DNA of 64,000 bases, taken from positions 3,038,001 through 3,102,000 of the forward strand of contig JAGMUV010000001.1 of NCBI GenBank assembly GCA_020744425.1, read 5' to 3'. The position numbers and the translations under genes are program-made. Shown piece after piece: positions 1-10,380 of this stretch. The DNA comes from Dactylonectria macrodidyma (taxonomy: Eukaryota; Ascomycota; Sordariomycetes; Hypocreales; Nectriaceae). The notes under the pieces were generated by a model. That model was not told the DNA's origin, ran no database searches, and saw only the letters and a program-made list of their open reading frames with translations. Positions within the stretch are counted from its first letter, which is position 1. Each line of letters opens with the position of its first letter.

Positions 1-1276
1 CGTCGTCCGACATGCCGGCGGCAGTCATATTGGCCCGGAGTTCCTCTATATTGTGGATACGCTGACCACCGGAGCAAATCTCCTGGCCGCGAACGAAGAT
101 GTCGAAGGATCGAGTATACTTGGGGTCTTTGGAATCATTGGCAGTATAGAAGGGACGGGCGCTGGCGGGGAATCTGTCGAGGACGTAGTAATTGGTGCCG
201 AACTTTTCGCGGACAAGTTGGCCGAAGCGGATCTCGTCGGGAGTAGACAGATCCTCCTCCTCGCCGTCGTGGCCATCGTCGCGGAGCATCTGGATACCCT
301 CGCTGAAGGTGATGATAGGTGTCTCATCCAACCACTTGAACTCACCGCTTAGCCATCAATTGCAGATAACCTCAATCTCTCGAGAGGAGTAGACGGCCTT
401 AAAGACCTCCTTAAGGAAGATATCGATAAGCTAAATAACCTCGTGGTAATCAGTATCGATAGCCATCTTGAGGTCCAGGCCTATGTATTCAGTCAAGTGG
501 CGATGAGTGTTGGAGTTCTCGGCACGGAAGACCTGGCCGACCTCAAAGACACGGCCAAAGTCGGCGGAGACGGACATTTGCTTGGCGAGTTGAGGGCTCT
601 GAGCAAGGAAGGCCCGGCAGCCGAAGTAGTTAACGGGGAAGACAGCAGCGCCGCTCTCGGTGGCAACGGGCTGAAGCTTAGGAGTGTGAATCTCGACGAA
701 GCCATGCTTCTCGAGGGTGTTTCGGAATGCGTGCGAGACGAGGGAGCGCACGCGGAAGAGAGCCTGATTGGAAGGGTGTCGGAGATCGAGGATGCGCGAG
801 GACATGCGGTTGCGCAGTGTCTCAGGAGGCTTGTAATTGCTGAAGGGCAGGTTCTGCACGGGGTTGACGAGGTGAACGGAGCAGATGTCGACCTCTACGC
901 CAGAGTGTGTCGCCGATCGGATGGGCTCTAGAGGCTGCTTCAAGACACCGCATACTTGCACCAGCGACTCGAGGCTGATCTTGCGCACCCACTTCACGAA
1001 GTCGGCATTATCGGCATCGCGAGCGAGGACACCCGATACGGAGTGAGTCTAATCACGGAGGAGGAGAAAATCGAGAACCTTGGAGAGCGGTCGCTGAGTC
1101 TCAATGCGCGCTCGGAAGGTAACTTTTGTGCCGATAGGGAGAGAATCAAGCTGAGAAATTGTCTTGATCTCGCCAGGATGCACAGGCCAGTCGACGCTCG
1201 TGCTGGTGCGACCACTCTCAAGAGAAGTGCGGCTGCTGCCGCTTGCAGCGTCTCTGGTGGTTAAGGTGCCGTCCAT
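1..1276 (-). pseudogene. Aspartyl-tRNA synthetase (cytosolic type) copy, disrupted by three in-frame stops; 3' end beyond window
   Basis: The - strand reads as one continuous frame from an ATG at 1276 to the window edge. It matches eukaryotic cytosolic AspRS, the class II enzyme that charges tRNA-Asp. The OB-fold anticodon-binding part comes first (around VTFRARIETQ), then the class II core with motif 2 (FRAENSNTHRHLTEY) and the segment EGIQMLRDDG, ending near GQEICSGGQRIHN. Three stops break the frame: TAG at 1049-1051, TAG at 431-433 and TGA at 356-358. The frame stays the same and similarity resumes directly after each stop, so introns do not explain them. The first and third stops fit C-to-T change of CAG and CGA; the second may be a transversion. 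The N-terminal extension usual in fungal AspRS is short or missing. It is probably a decayed second copy of an essential gene. Sequencing error at three sites is the alternative. Confidence 0.85.
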
Positions 1277-3140
1277 GCTGGACCTGGCGAGTGGCTGTGG
1301 GACTCGACGCCGCTGTCGCGCATATTATTGCGGATAATTTGCGCTGTGGTTGCTGTGCGTCTTGTTGGTGAGTTGTTATGTGGTCATGTTGCTGTTTTGG
1401 AAATAGTCGTGGTCGCGATGGAGTTTTTGGTAATACATCCAATGCTCAGCTGGCCTCGGGAGCGGGCGTGCCTAGTGTGGTCCAGTCGAAGGCGCCGGAC
1501 GAGAGAGAAGCAAATGCTGAAAGAGAAGCAGCCAAGGCAACTGAAGTGGGAGACGAGGTCTCGACGGTCGTGGTGCCTTTAACTCGATGCTTGGGTCCCA
1601 ACAGGATGCAAAAAGGCTGAGGCGATGGGAGACGGATTGTCCGTCATAGTGGTCATAGCTGGTTTCGGTGGATGTGGCACTGTGGGTCTGTGAGAACGAT
1701 CCACGCTTGGTACCTTGGATACTTGGGTCAAAGCAATTTTAGGTACCTTGGCGTTGACGATCGGGTGGCGCTGCTTTCGGTTGCTTTCGGACCTTTTGGG
1801 GCTGGGTAAAACTGGCGCCGGTCAGAGGATCAGGGCTGGGGGAGTGTCAGGTTGATGTACTTGCTCGATCGCGGCTGTGGTGTCTGGGGAATAACTTCCA
1901 AGAGTCCAGTACGCCTGTCGTTACGCAGGTAAAGTGCTTGGCTGGCCAAAGATCAAGGCAGGGAAGTACGGAGTAGGTTCAGTTGCTTCTTGTCCGCTCC
2001 GCAAGTCAGCATGGACCTTATATTAATTGTGCCTTGAAACAGCCGGGAGTCAATCCCCCCAACCCAAAACCAAGCCGCCCAGTCATTGTTTCGTCATGTC
2101 CTCTAACTCATGGAGGTCGCTCAAACCCCATGCGCACAGACACACCTGCAATTGAACACTTTTCAGCCTGCTCCCGACAAAACAGCAAGGATTCAATTCT
2201 ATTCAATCTGGAGGAAAGTCAGGTGACGCCCCGCTATCGTGATAAAACCCCTAAGTAAATATCCTGCTTCAGGACCCCCGTTTTCGCCAGCTAATACTTC
2301 AAAGCTCGAAATCGACGAGGAATCGTCAGAAAAGCGGTCGTCAAGGCGGTCATGTTGATGGTATTGAGGCTGGGCGCAAGGTGGACTTTTGGAAGTGGTT
2401 CACTGCTTAGCGTTCACGCCTAATACAGACATGTGCGTCCCTTCCTAATACAGTCAATTTCTCAATTCTAATCAATTCAATCTAGCGGCCGTAATTGAAT
2501 TGAATAGAGTATAGATTGACTTGATTTGAATTGAAGTTGATTGAGTTGAATTGTCTAGGATTGAAATTGTTCGGGAGCGTTAAGCTTTGGGTCCTGCTAG
2601 CCTTTCCTTCGGTTCGTTTGGTATCCAGGGTCAAAGACGACATCGTTCTTAAACCGAACCCGCCCAAAAGTTCACGCAAGGCGATCTACTCAATCGAGTA
2701 TTTTATTTCATGATACTCCATTGGAAAAGAAATCTCCTCATCGCAGTGGTCACCGTTGAGCTATTCCAATGAGGGCGCTGACGGATGAAGCCACTTGCTA
2801 GCGTTACTGGGGAAAAAGGAACAAAAAAGAACGTCATGATGGATTTCAGCCGTGATGTGAGCAATTACTTCGTCACCAAGTCATTAAATTGCTGTTTTAT
2901 GGACCTCATCCCGAGTTGTACGTCTCGTTGCTCTTTAATTAGTCAGGGCGTAAGAGTCATAGACGTCATGTAGACGTACAAATACCCCGTGCGTTTTACT
3001 TCAACCACTCTGCATGAACCCGGTAGCTTGTGACAAAGATTTAAAAGTGAAGAGATCCGGGCAATTCTTCCAAGTCCACACTCAAACGTTCAACTCCGCA
3101 AACTTTCAAGAACAGTTCAATCATACCAACTGTCATCGAA
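1277..3140. other. Intergenic, no supported gene
   Basis: Only short overlapping frames without recognisable motifs are seen. A low-complexity stretch near 2465-2575 is built from ATTGA/TCAAT words in both orientations and could fold back on itself. The last 80 bases before 3141 are A/C-rich, like a fungal 5' leader. Confidence 0.4.
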
Positions 3141-3478
3141 ATGACCGAGAACACCAACCCCGGTAACTTTGCCAACCGGTATGTCTCGATCTTTCACGAA
3201 CGGAATCGGCCGTTACTAACGACATCAGACCCAAGGCGGAGGTACAGGAGATCACTTCCAAAGGTGGCCAGTCGAGCCACCAGGGCGGCTTTGCCAGCAT
3301 GGACCCCCGACAAGCAGGTTCGTCAACATCTTCATGTCGAGTTCACAAAGTGGAGTTTTGAGCTGACACTTCTGCACAGCGTGAGATTGCTTCCGAGGGC
3401 GGTAACGCCTCGGAAGGCTCCTTTGAGCCAGGCAGCGAGAAGGCCAAGGAGGCTGGCCGCAAGGGAGGTCTGGAATAA
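3141..3478 (+). pseudogene. con-10-like KGG-repeat stress/conidiation protein gene with a +1 frameshift in exon 2
   Basis: Exon 1 (3141-3178) encodes MTENTNPGNFANR, the N-terminus typical of Neurospora Con-10-like proteins. These are small hydrophilic KGG-repeat proteins made during conidiation and stress. Intron 1 (3179-3228) has GTATGT, a TACTAAC branch site and CAG. Exon 2 (3229-3317) gives PKAEVQEITSKGGQSSHQGG and then FASMDP. Intron 2 is 3318-3379. Exon 3 (3380-3478) gives REIASEGGNASEGSFEPGSE, KAKEAGRKGG and a stop. A run of five C at 3303-3307 puts exon 2 one base out: the expected DKQ is in the next frame, and splicing as drawn then meets a stop at once. It is either a one-base insertion that kills the gene or an error in the C run. 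A/C-rich leader sequence precedes the ATG, so the gene looks recently functional. Confidence 0.8.
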
Positions 3479-6233
3479 ATAATGTGTCTTATGGAACGAT
3501 GCTTGGCCGGCGCAGAAGTGGTCTCCGCCGAGAAGTAGTAGAGATATGACGGGATCAAATCAACCCCAGATTATACTGCCTGTTGCCGATTAAATTCGCC
3601 ATGGACACAAGGAGGATTAGGCTTGATGCAAAATTTGACGACTTACTAACCTTTCACACTTAGCGTTTAAACTTAAGACGTATTAATACCAGACAACCTC
3701 AAGTTGGCAGACTATGCTTCAGCTGCTGAACAAGATAGGACGGTGAATACTTGGAGAAAATCGCCTTCCAAGTTCAAATGAATTCCCAATTATTACATTT
3801 TTAAGGATCTTAGTAACGCGGAGGTAGTAGCGATATCTGCTGATGGCTTGGACTGGAATGCCATTTGCGTGGTTTGGGGGAGGGAGCATAATAGTTATTC
3901 CCGGACCTCTAGGAAAAGGAGGAAATAGAAATAGGATCCTGATTGTTGGTCGTTGGTAGAGGTCTCTACCCGCTCTCCGGCAGGCCAGGAATGGCTTCCA
4001 CACAGATCGTGCTATTATAAGCCACTAATAGAGAACTAACTAAAGCATAGCTAAGTATCCAGGCTCTAGTTCCTACGGATTTAGAAGGAAATGGTAGGAG
4101 AGTAAGAAGAAATTGAAGAGTAGGTATATTACTATCTGACCTTACGGTCTTAACTTAAGTAAGGAATGGAAGAATATCTAGTATAGGTAGAATAGCTATG
4201 GTTATTATTAGTTAATAAAGAATTTATACTTAGGAAGTATTATAATGAACGTTTTTAAGAAGAAGTAATTATAAGTTAATTCCTAATAAAATAAGATAAG
4301 GTAGAACTGACTTTATGCTATTACTTATAATGATGTCGAATGATATAGACATGCTAGCGCACACCTCGACTTTATATAGACACGCATCTTCTAAGCGAAT
4401 GTTAGAAAAATATCTTTTTAAAAAAATTGGGTTTAAACTGTAACACTCTATGTCACGGAGCTAAAACCTGACTGCCTATATGGACCCTATGAAGCTCATA
4501 AAGTATGTGAGAATCAGCGTATATCTGTAGGCTGCATAATATCATGTCATTTTCAGATGGTGTTTACGATGTTGAGCTCCTGATGCTTGTTCTTAGGAAC
4601 AGATCCCTGCTTGGTTAGTGACCAGGTGTAGTTTTACCATAATCTTCCCCAAACGACTGCAAGTGAGATTTCCGGGATGCGAGTGGGTATCACTACAATC
4701 CCATCAAGGGGTTGGCGGACGGATGTGCTCAAGAGTCCCACTCTCTCGACATTCTTCCCATCCTCTACCAGACTAATAGCCTTCCTGTCTTAGTGGGTGA
4801 GGCCAGGTGGACGCGGCTCTCCGATAGCCGTGCCTTGCCAGGTAATAGCACCGGAATGGGGTCTAGTCGGCTTCATTGGGTAACGGAGGTATTTTCTCCC
4901 AGCTGTTAACCCTTCCAGTTCCTATAACAATGGTTTTCCTCGCGAGTGTGACAGCCGCATCCGAGTCTTGCATCTGAAAGTGACGCATATGAAATTAGAT
5001 TTTTCACATGAAAATGAACCTAGAGTTGAATGAAAGTATATATTGCCATGACCTGCATTGTATTATATGTATATATAATGATCATTTTTTCACAGCTTTC
5101 AGATTTCAGCCACCGAATCCGCGCTATCAGGTTTCCGATGCTCTGTTCACTCGATATTATGTTTATACAATGGTCCTCCTGTAATTTCAACGTCATTATT
5201 ACTCCTTCAATTTGGAATGTAAAGAGATTATTCAAGAATTAGCGTGATAGATGAGCTTTAGCATGTGAATATGGGAGATATTTAGAGAAACACCCTTTAG
5301 AACGCGTGATATAGTGATAATCATGTGAAGGCCTCGGCAGTTCTAGAGGCCATTGGAATCCGCTAATTTCGTATACGTCGCAGGAGGGATGATACGGAGG
5401 TGGCCGTGTAAGTTAATACTAAATACCATGAGATACAGAGCAGTAATGCCCTGGTTACTCCCAGGCCCAGCTGGAGCATCTGCCTCACAGAGCTGGCCTG
5501 TTGGAATTCCCCGCCCGGTTGTCAATTTGCTTCCAGCCTTTCAGCCTAAGTTAAGGTTTGTGTGGTTCGAGCTGCAACTGATATGTGACCTTGCAGGTCC
5601 GTCTTATTTGGGATTCCCCTCGCTCCCGCAGTTGCATCATACTTCGGAAGGTCCTGAGGAGCCAAGCCGTGTTTCATAGTTTCTGATGCAGTTGAGCTTG
5701 AAGTATAATTCGGCGAGCAAAGAAGATTTCAAGTACTGCGTCACGAATGGTATAAACACTACCTACTTTCAGGATGGGTCAGCCAGCTACTGAAACGGGG
5801 ACCAACTTGTGTCTTCTATTAGGTAGGCTTCGTATTTAGATACCCGCAGGTTGATCGCACTAGCCTCTAAGAAAGGAATATTGGCGAAAAATAGCAGATC
5901 TATGCCGCCTCAAGATGCAAGAGATTGGAGATACCAAAATAACCTATTAAGAAGAGTGTTAAGGAGACTGTGCATTAATTCCATTAGTTATTCAGATACA
6001 CGAGCCAACTACTGATTGGTCTTATAACCTCGAACTTTAACTTAAGGATTGTTGCAGGACTCTTTCTTAATCACTAAGTGAACCGTTAACTACTACGCAA
6101 TCCCTACTAGTAGAATCCTCAAGAAGGAACTACCCAGCCCGCAGTTACTAAATGTTGAGGGACACCCCGAACCTTAATTTAGTTCGGTTTCCCAGAAAAA
6201 CCTAGACTAAACTTGCTTATATCGCGGAACACG
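3479..6233. other. Long intergenic stretch with a mildly AT-rich block
   Basis: No coding region could be supported. 4020-4440 is AT-rich and TA-dense, like an old repeat touched by RIP. A short palindrome (CCGAAC...GTTCGG) lies near 6165-6192. Frames here, including one at 5353-5679, show no domain or codon pattern that I trust. Confidence 0.35.
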
Positions 6234-6554
6234 TTAAGGCTGAACCTGGCGTTTCGGAAATAAGATTGCCGTAACCCGCTGATTCTCATCAATTCGAACG
6301 CGGTTCCAGAAACCCTCACGGTCCAATTGATTAATCAGAGCATGAACAGAGCTTTGACCCTCATGAATATCATCCTTCAACTCGGCAATGCGATTGTAGA
6401 TATCCTTTCTAGTTGCTAAGGAATCTGGATCTTGTTGGCGTAAAAGTGTTTGGATAGCTTTAGGGGAGATACCAGCAGACACAAGTTCTGATAGGGTTGC
6501 TTTGCCCGAAGCATCCAAACACGTTGGGACGTTTAAAGCTGGACTCGCCATCAT
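6234..6554 (-). pseudogene. MULE (Mutator-like) transposase fragment, N-terminal region
   Basis: About 106 residues are readable, including ISPKAIQTLLRQQDPDSLA, TRKDIYNRIAELKDDI and the stretch from ALINQLDREGF to VTAILF. This matches the region between the FAR1/WRKY-GCM1-like DNA-binding domain and the DDE domain of fungal Mutator-like transposases. Just upstream on the same strand the frame continues as NVTNPDISNA behind a TAG, so the true start is lost. Downstream the frame leaves similarity after ILFPK and stops, with no DDE domain following. It is a truncated relic. Confidence 0.65.
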
Positions 6555-7222
6555 GGCATTTGAAATGTCGGGATTGGTAACATTCTAATGCAAGCTTAGT
6601 GATGCAGTCTTTGTCAAGCCATGAGCAGGTGCAGCTTCAATTTGTACCGGTAGTTGCCGAGGACGATGAGAACTTTCTAGGGCATCCGAAGGATATCTGG
6701 TCTTTTCTTCGTTGCGTCTGCAAGTGCTAAGTACTATCAAACACTAAGGTCTTAGAGTGGACCTTGATACCTACCACATTCAGGTTATGTTGGGAATCAA
6801 GGCGCTTCCTGCAAACTATACACATGCTGTGCCGCGATACATTGAGTTGACTGAGCTATTCCGATGGCCAGACCTCACACGCTCTAAAACACCCTATCTG
6901 CCAATTGTATCGGAGGAGAACGCCAGTTTTAAGAGGCGAGCGGGCGATGGGCAAGGTTTTAATATACCTACTAGGTTAGGTAGATTAAGTAGTATCCTTA
7001 GAACTCTACTTCTCATGGAAATCGTGTTTGTTGTACAGGCACAGTGAAAATGACACAAGTATCCAAATCAAATCCATCTCAACGAGCAAGCCTTCTCCTT
7101 CATACGGACACTGTCCCTGTCCAACTCATCCGTCAAAACTCCCGTTCATCACAGTTCGTATATCATTGTCTCTCGTGTAAGTGACTACTCACTTACTCAC
7201 TCACACTTTGCCCTGTATCCTC
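6555..7222. other. Intergenic, downstream side of the opsin-related gene
   Basis: No gene is supported. A small palindromic motif (ACCTACTAGGTTAGGT) occurs near 6966. The stretch from about 7080 to 7222 is probably 3'-UTR or terminator sequence of the opsin-related gene on the - strand. Confidence 0.35.
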
Positions 7223-8235
7223 TTAAACAGGGTTTATAATACGGCCGTGGGTGGTAGGGGCTGTCGTCGCGGGCGTGGTCCCCGTATGGCCTATGTGCCT
7301 CTTCTCAGGGTGCAGACCGTTCTCGTGGGAGCTAACGCGGCCGTACTGGGTGAAGTGCAGGTTCATGCGGCTATAGTCCCACTTGCGAGCGAGGAACAAG
7401 AAGGCGAAGGCGGTGCCGGCCACGAGCAAGAGGTCAAGGATGCCAAAGAAGATGAGGCTTTGGGTGACGCCGATGACGTTACCGCCGTCCGAAATGGCGA
7501 AGGCGATCGGGTATAGGAACCAGAAGATATTGACCCAACCGGCGAGCATGGTGTGGTCGCGGCTGACCTTGACGCGGTCAGCGGAGGAGCGGCTGGCCCA
7601 CATAGTCTGGAAGGCGAGGAGGAGGTAGGCGATAGTGCCGAAAGTATAGAAGCCCCACTTATAGCGAGTAGCTGTATAAGCAGAGCAGAGGTATGAGATG
7701 ATCCTATCGCATTATTAGCTAATCATTCCTATGTAAGTCGATTTATTACAGAGTTTCACTTACCAGATCCAAACCAGGAAGATGTTAAAGAAGATAGTAG
7801 CCCAGCTCATGCCGCTAACAAGCCCAAGAGCAATAATAATAATGGGGAAGGCGATAACCCAGAAGATATACTTAGCGAAGAAGATCTGGTACGTAACGGC
7901 ATCGCTGCGGTAGAGATGCGTTGGGATAACAGACCAGGCAAGTCCAGAGGCCATAGCGAAATATGAGATGGCGCCGACGAGCAGAGCGATGGTGAAGAGG
8001 TAGTGGAAGATCTTCTCGCCATGGCGTGGCCGGAAGCTGAGGATGTAGTAGGCGAGCTATTGCTATAGTGATTAGCTACTTGCTATGAGGAGGATATTGG
8101 AGGTTAACTAACGAAAGCAAGGGTGAAGAAGGCCATGACGGCCCAGAGCCAGTCAGAGCCTCCTTCGGAGAGATGGGAGTCGCCGCCCTGAGGGTTAATA
8201 TCGAGGGCATCGTTGCGGGCATAGATGAAGTCCAT
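7223..8235 (-). CDS. Opsin-related protein (bacteriorhodopsin-like fold, YRO2/HSP30/ORP group) lacking the retinal lysine
   Basis: Three exons: 8113-8235, 7764-8056 and 7223-7703. The introns are 8057-8112 (GTTAGT...TAG) and 7704-7763 (GTAAGT, GCTAAT branch region, TAG), with all phases consistent, giving about 298 residues. The N-terminus MDFIYARNDALDINPQGG followed by GSDWLWAV is typical of fungal opsin-related proteins, and seven hydrophobic helices follow. In helix C the proton-pump positions are replaced: KYIFWVIAFPIIIIALG aligns with the RYADW...TTP...D region, so the Asp85 and Asp96 equivalents are Phe and Ala. In helix G the aspartate is kept (GILDLLLVAG), but the Schiff-base lysine four residues later is Val. 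It therefore cannot bind retinal in the usual way and is not a light-driven pump. Relatives are plasma-membrane stress proteins. I chose the ATG at 8235 because upstream in-frame sequence lacks family similarity. Confidence 0.88.
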
Positions 8236-8450
8236 GCTGATGGTGGTGATGGCGGTAGAGGTTTGGTTGGTTGAACTCGATATTGTTCCTATGAGGTCGC
8301 TATTTTGAACCCTATATGCTTGGACAGGATGATACCGGGCCGAAGATATCGGAGTGTTGTGAATGGAGCCCAAGCCAGGTGAAGAGCACCCGAAAGAGAA
8401 GGAGAGATTATCCCCTATCCCTCTCTATATAAGGATTTATCTCGTCGTCG
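8236..8450 (-). promoter_or_regulatory. Putative promoter of the opsin-related gene, STRE-like and TATA-like motifs
   Basis: Read on the - strand, TTATATAGAGAGGG followed by GATAGGGGATAA lies 160-200 bases upstream of the chosen ATG. AGGGG is the core of the stress-response element known from yeast and fungal stress genes. The assignment rests on motif matching only. Confidence 0.35.
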
Positions 8451-9289
8451 TCATTCCCATTGCCTTAAGGTGCTAGCTCAGAAGCATCAAGGCTCAAGAA
8501 ACCCCCCTCCGATGCTGCCGACTGGGCGTTGCCATCACCCGCTTCGTTATGACGTCGTGCTTAGCGGTTGGCGATCGACAAACTTGGCCGATGACGCGAC
8601 AAGGACAAAGACTGCGAAGCACATGCCGCCCAATCATCGCTTCGCTGGGGCACATCGATGATGATGCATGTGGTATCAGAATCCACAAAAGCTACTTTGA
8701 CTGCGACTCAATCAGCTCTCTTCACACCATTTTTCCCTGCCGTCAGTGCACCGCGTTATTGAGACCTGTCAAAGATGCGACTACGCGCCGTTCTCATCCT
8801 GCGACTACGAGTCGAGAAACTTGTAAGCGCCCATAGATGTGTCGCTCAACGGAAAGCGATGTTAAGGACTCAGAAAGTTGCCACACCACGGGCTACCGTC
8901 ATTGGGCCTTGGGAGCGGGGGGCCGACGATCACTACCTGCGGAACTACGTACCACCTGCGACCATGATGTCCATGCAGCTCCGAAGCGCAATGATTCGTC
9001 ACATTTAGTTTGACATAATTTGTCCACTATTACTGGCTTGAAGTCTTGAGACTCCGGTAAAATACCTTAATTCGAATGCGCACTTTGAAGGTGTTCAAAG
9101 TTAGCTGGTTTTAAAGACTGGCAACATGCCAGTACGCATCGGTGTCGACTTTTAAGTCCGTTGAGGATAACAAAACTCACATTCTACTCATGAAGACACA
9201 CTAGATAAAGCGGAGAACATTTTCATGATATGCATTGTTATTCGTTCTTGATCTAGCCCTCTGACTTTGGTAACAAGCGGATAATTCTA
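8451..9289. other. Intergenic, no supported gene
   Basis: GC-normal sequence with overlapping short frames on both strands (for example 8549-8836) that show no domain. Nothing could be assigned. Confidence 0.35.
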
Positions 9290-9504
9290 TGTTGCATCGG
9301 ATAAGAAGGGTGCATTGTGATGTGAATAGAAGCTCTTGATTTCTAGCTATTTAAAGGGCCTAAATCAGCCCTTATATACATAAAGGAAAAGACGGTCTCA
9401 TGACCTAAGTCAGGGATCCGAGCCTTCATGGGCTCGAGACTGTGGCCTGTCATGAGGGTACAAAAAAGGAAACATGATCCTAGAGTCTGATGATAGTTGT
9501 GACA
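9290..9504 (+). mobile_element. 215-bp solo-LTR-like repeat, copy A, with 5-bp target duplication
   Basis: The segment starts TGTTGCATCGG and ends GTTGTGACA, with TG...CA ends as in LTRs. It is flanked by TTCTA on both sides (9285-9289 and 9505-9509). A closely similar copy in the same orientation is at 17168-17384. Inside are a TATA-like CCTTATATACATAAAGG and the shared words GACGGTCTCATGACCTAAG and CATGATCCTAGA. A solo LTR of a small retroelement is the best reading; a MITE is the alternative. Confidence 0.65.
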
Positions 9505-9555
9505 TTCTATCTGAGACAGCGAATTGAAACCCACAGATACCTCGGCTTTCTCAGT

Positions 9556-10292
9556 CTATTCGGTAGACGGGTTAGGCGAGATGGTCTGATCAGGAAACTT
9601 CCTAAAAACATCAGCAATATGGTCGATAGGGGCGGTCATTAAGCCCATCACGGTTTCGAAAGGCGGGTGTTCGCCAGCACTCGGGTGACTGCGAGATGGT
9701 ACGAATGCCTTAGTCCTGCTAAAGCTCTTGGCCATCGATTCTGACTCGCCGAACTGGTTCTGTAGTGCACCTTTAAGAGCTGGCAAATCGCGATCCTCTT
9801 CCTCTTCTATGTGTTTAGACAGGAGGGTCCAAATCTCCTTAAGCTTTAGAATGTATTCAGGTTCCTTCGGTTTCAGCTGCTGAAACTCCTTGAGAAGCTC
9901 TTTGACCTTTTTATAATCAGTATCCTATTTGACATCTATTATCTCCTAGGCCTACTGACTCTATAGTGCTCCTTTCGGTCATTTTCTGCCATCTCTTTGC
10001 CCTTGGGCCCTAAGTACTTCTCGAAAGCGAGATAAATAATCAGCTCCTCGGCTACTGAGTGGTGAGCGAGCTCCCAGGTAAACTGGTTACTGAAGCGTTC
10101 TTGATGATCCAGATTTACTGAGTTGACTACCTTATTGTAGTACCGCTCTAGCTCGCGGTGGTCTTTGACTATAGCGTCGGAAATGGAAGACATTGCAGTA
10201 GCCGATTTTAGTAAACTTTGTGAGAGAGAAATTGGTCGGGGTTTAAAGATAACCAGGAGTTGTGGGAAGACTGTAGCGCGTGCTAAGAACAT
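9556..10292 (-). CDS. Hemerythrin HHE cation-binding domain protein
   Basis: Two exons, 9960-10292 and 9907-excluded 9556-9906, encode 227 residues. The 53-nt intron 9907-9959 has GTCAGT, a TACTGAT branch site and AAG; splicing joins KEHYR to VKELLKEFQ exactly as in family members, while read-through meets a stop. HHE ligands are visible: H45 (KDHRELERYY), H77/H78 with E82 (WELAHHSVAEE), H109 (DRKEH), and H143 with E147 (SKHIEEEE). The domain binds a di-iron centre; fungal members are small proteins of uncertain role, possibly in oxygen or nitric oxide handling. Residues 1-33 are basic and hydroxylated (MFLARATVFPQLL), which could be a mitochondrial leader; an internal ATG at 10193 (MSSISDAIVKDH) would give the usual short form. 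About 40 residues follow the second HHE half and are proline- and serine-rich. Confidence 0.88.
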
Positions 10293-10370
10293 AGCTGATG
10301 AATAGGAAGTGGCCCGGGAGGTTGGAGTATTATGAGCGAAAGTCAGCGCTTTAAATAAGTCAATTAGCTA

Positions 10371-10380
10371 TATATAATGA
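10371..10380 (-). promoter_or_regulatory. TATA-like element of the hemerythrin gene
   Basis: TCATTATATA on the - strand lies about 80 bases upstream of the ATG at 10292, a reasonable core-promoter distance in a fungus. Confidence 0.35.

Noticed and set aside
443..931. Long + strand frame opposite the AspRS copy
   Set aside because: It is the antisense shadow of the AspRS reading frame and has no family similarity of its own.
1..1276. AspRS copy as a self-resistance gene of a toxin cluster
   Set aside because: Three in-frame stops and no biosynthetic core enzyme nearby make a functional resistance copy unlikely.
5353..5679. 108-residue + strand frame
   Set aside because: Composition and lack of any motif look like chance in GC-normal DNA.
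9960..10292. Frameshift or premature stop in the hemerythrin gene
   Set aside because: The apparent stop lies in a 53-nt intron with donor, branch site and acceptor, and splicing restores the family sequence exactly.
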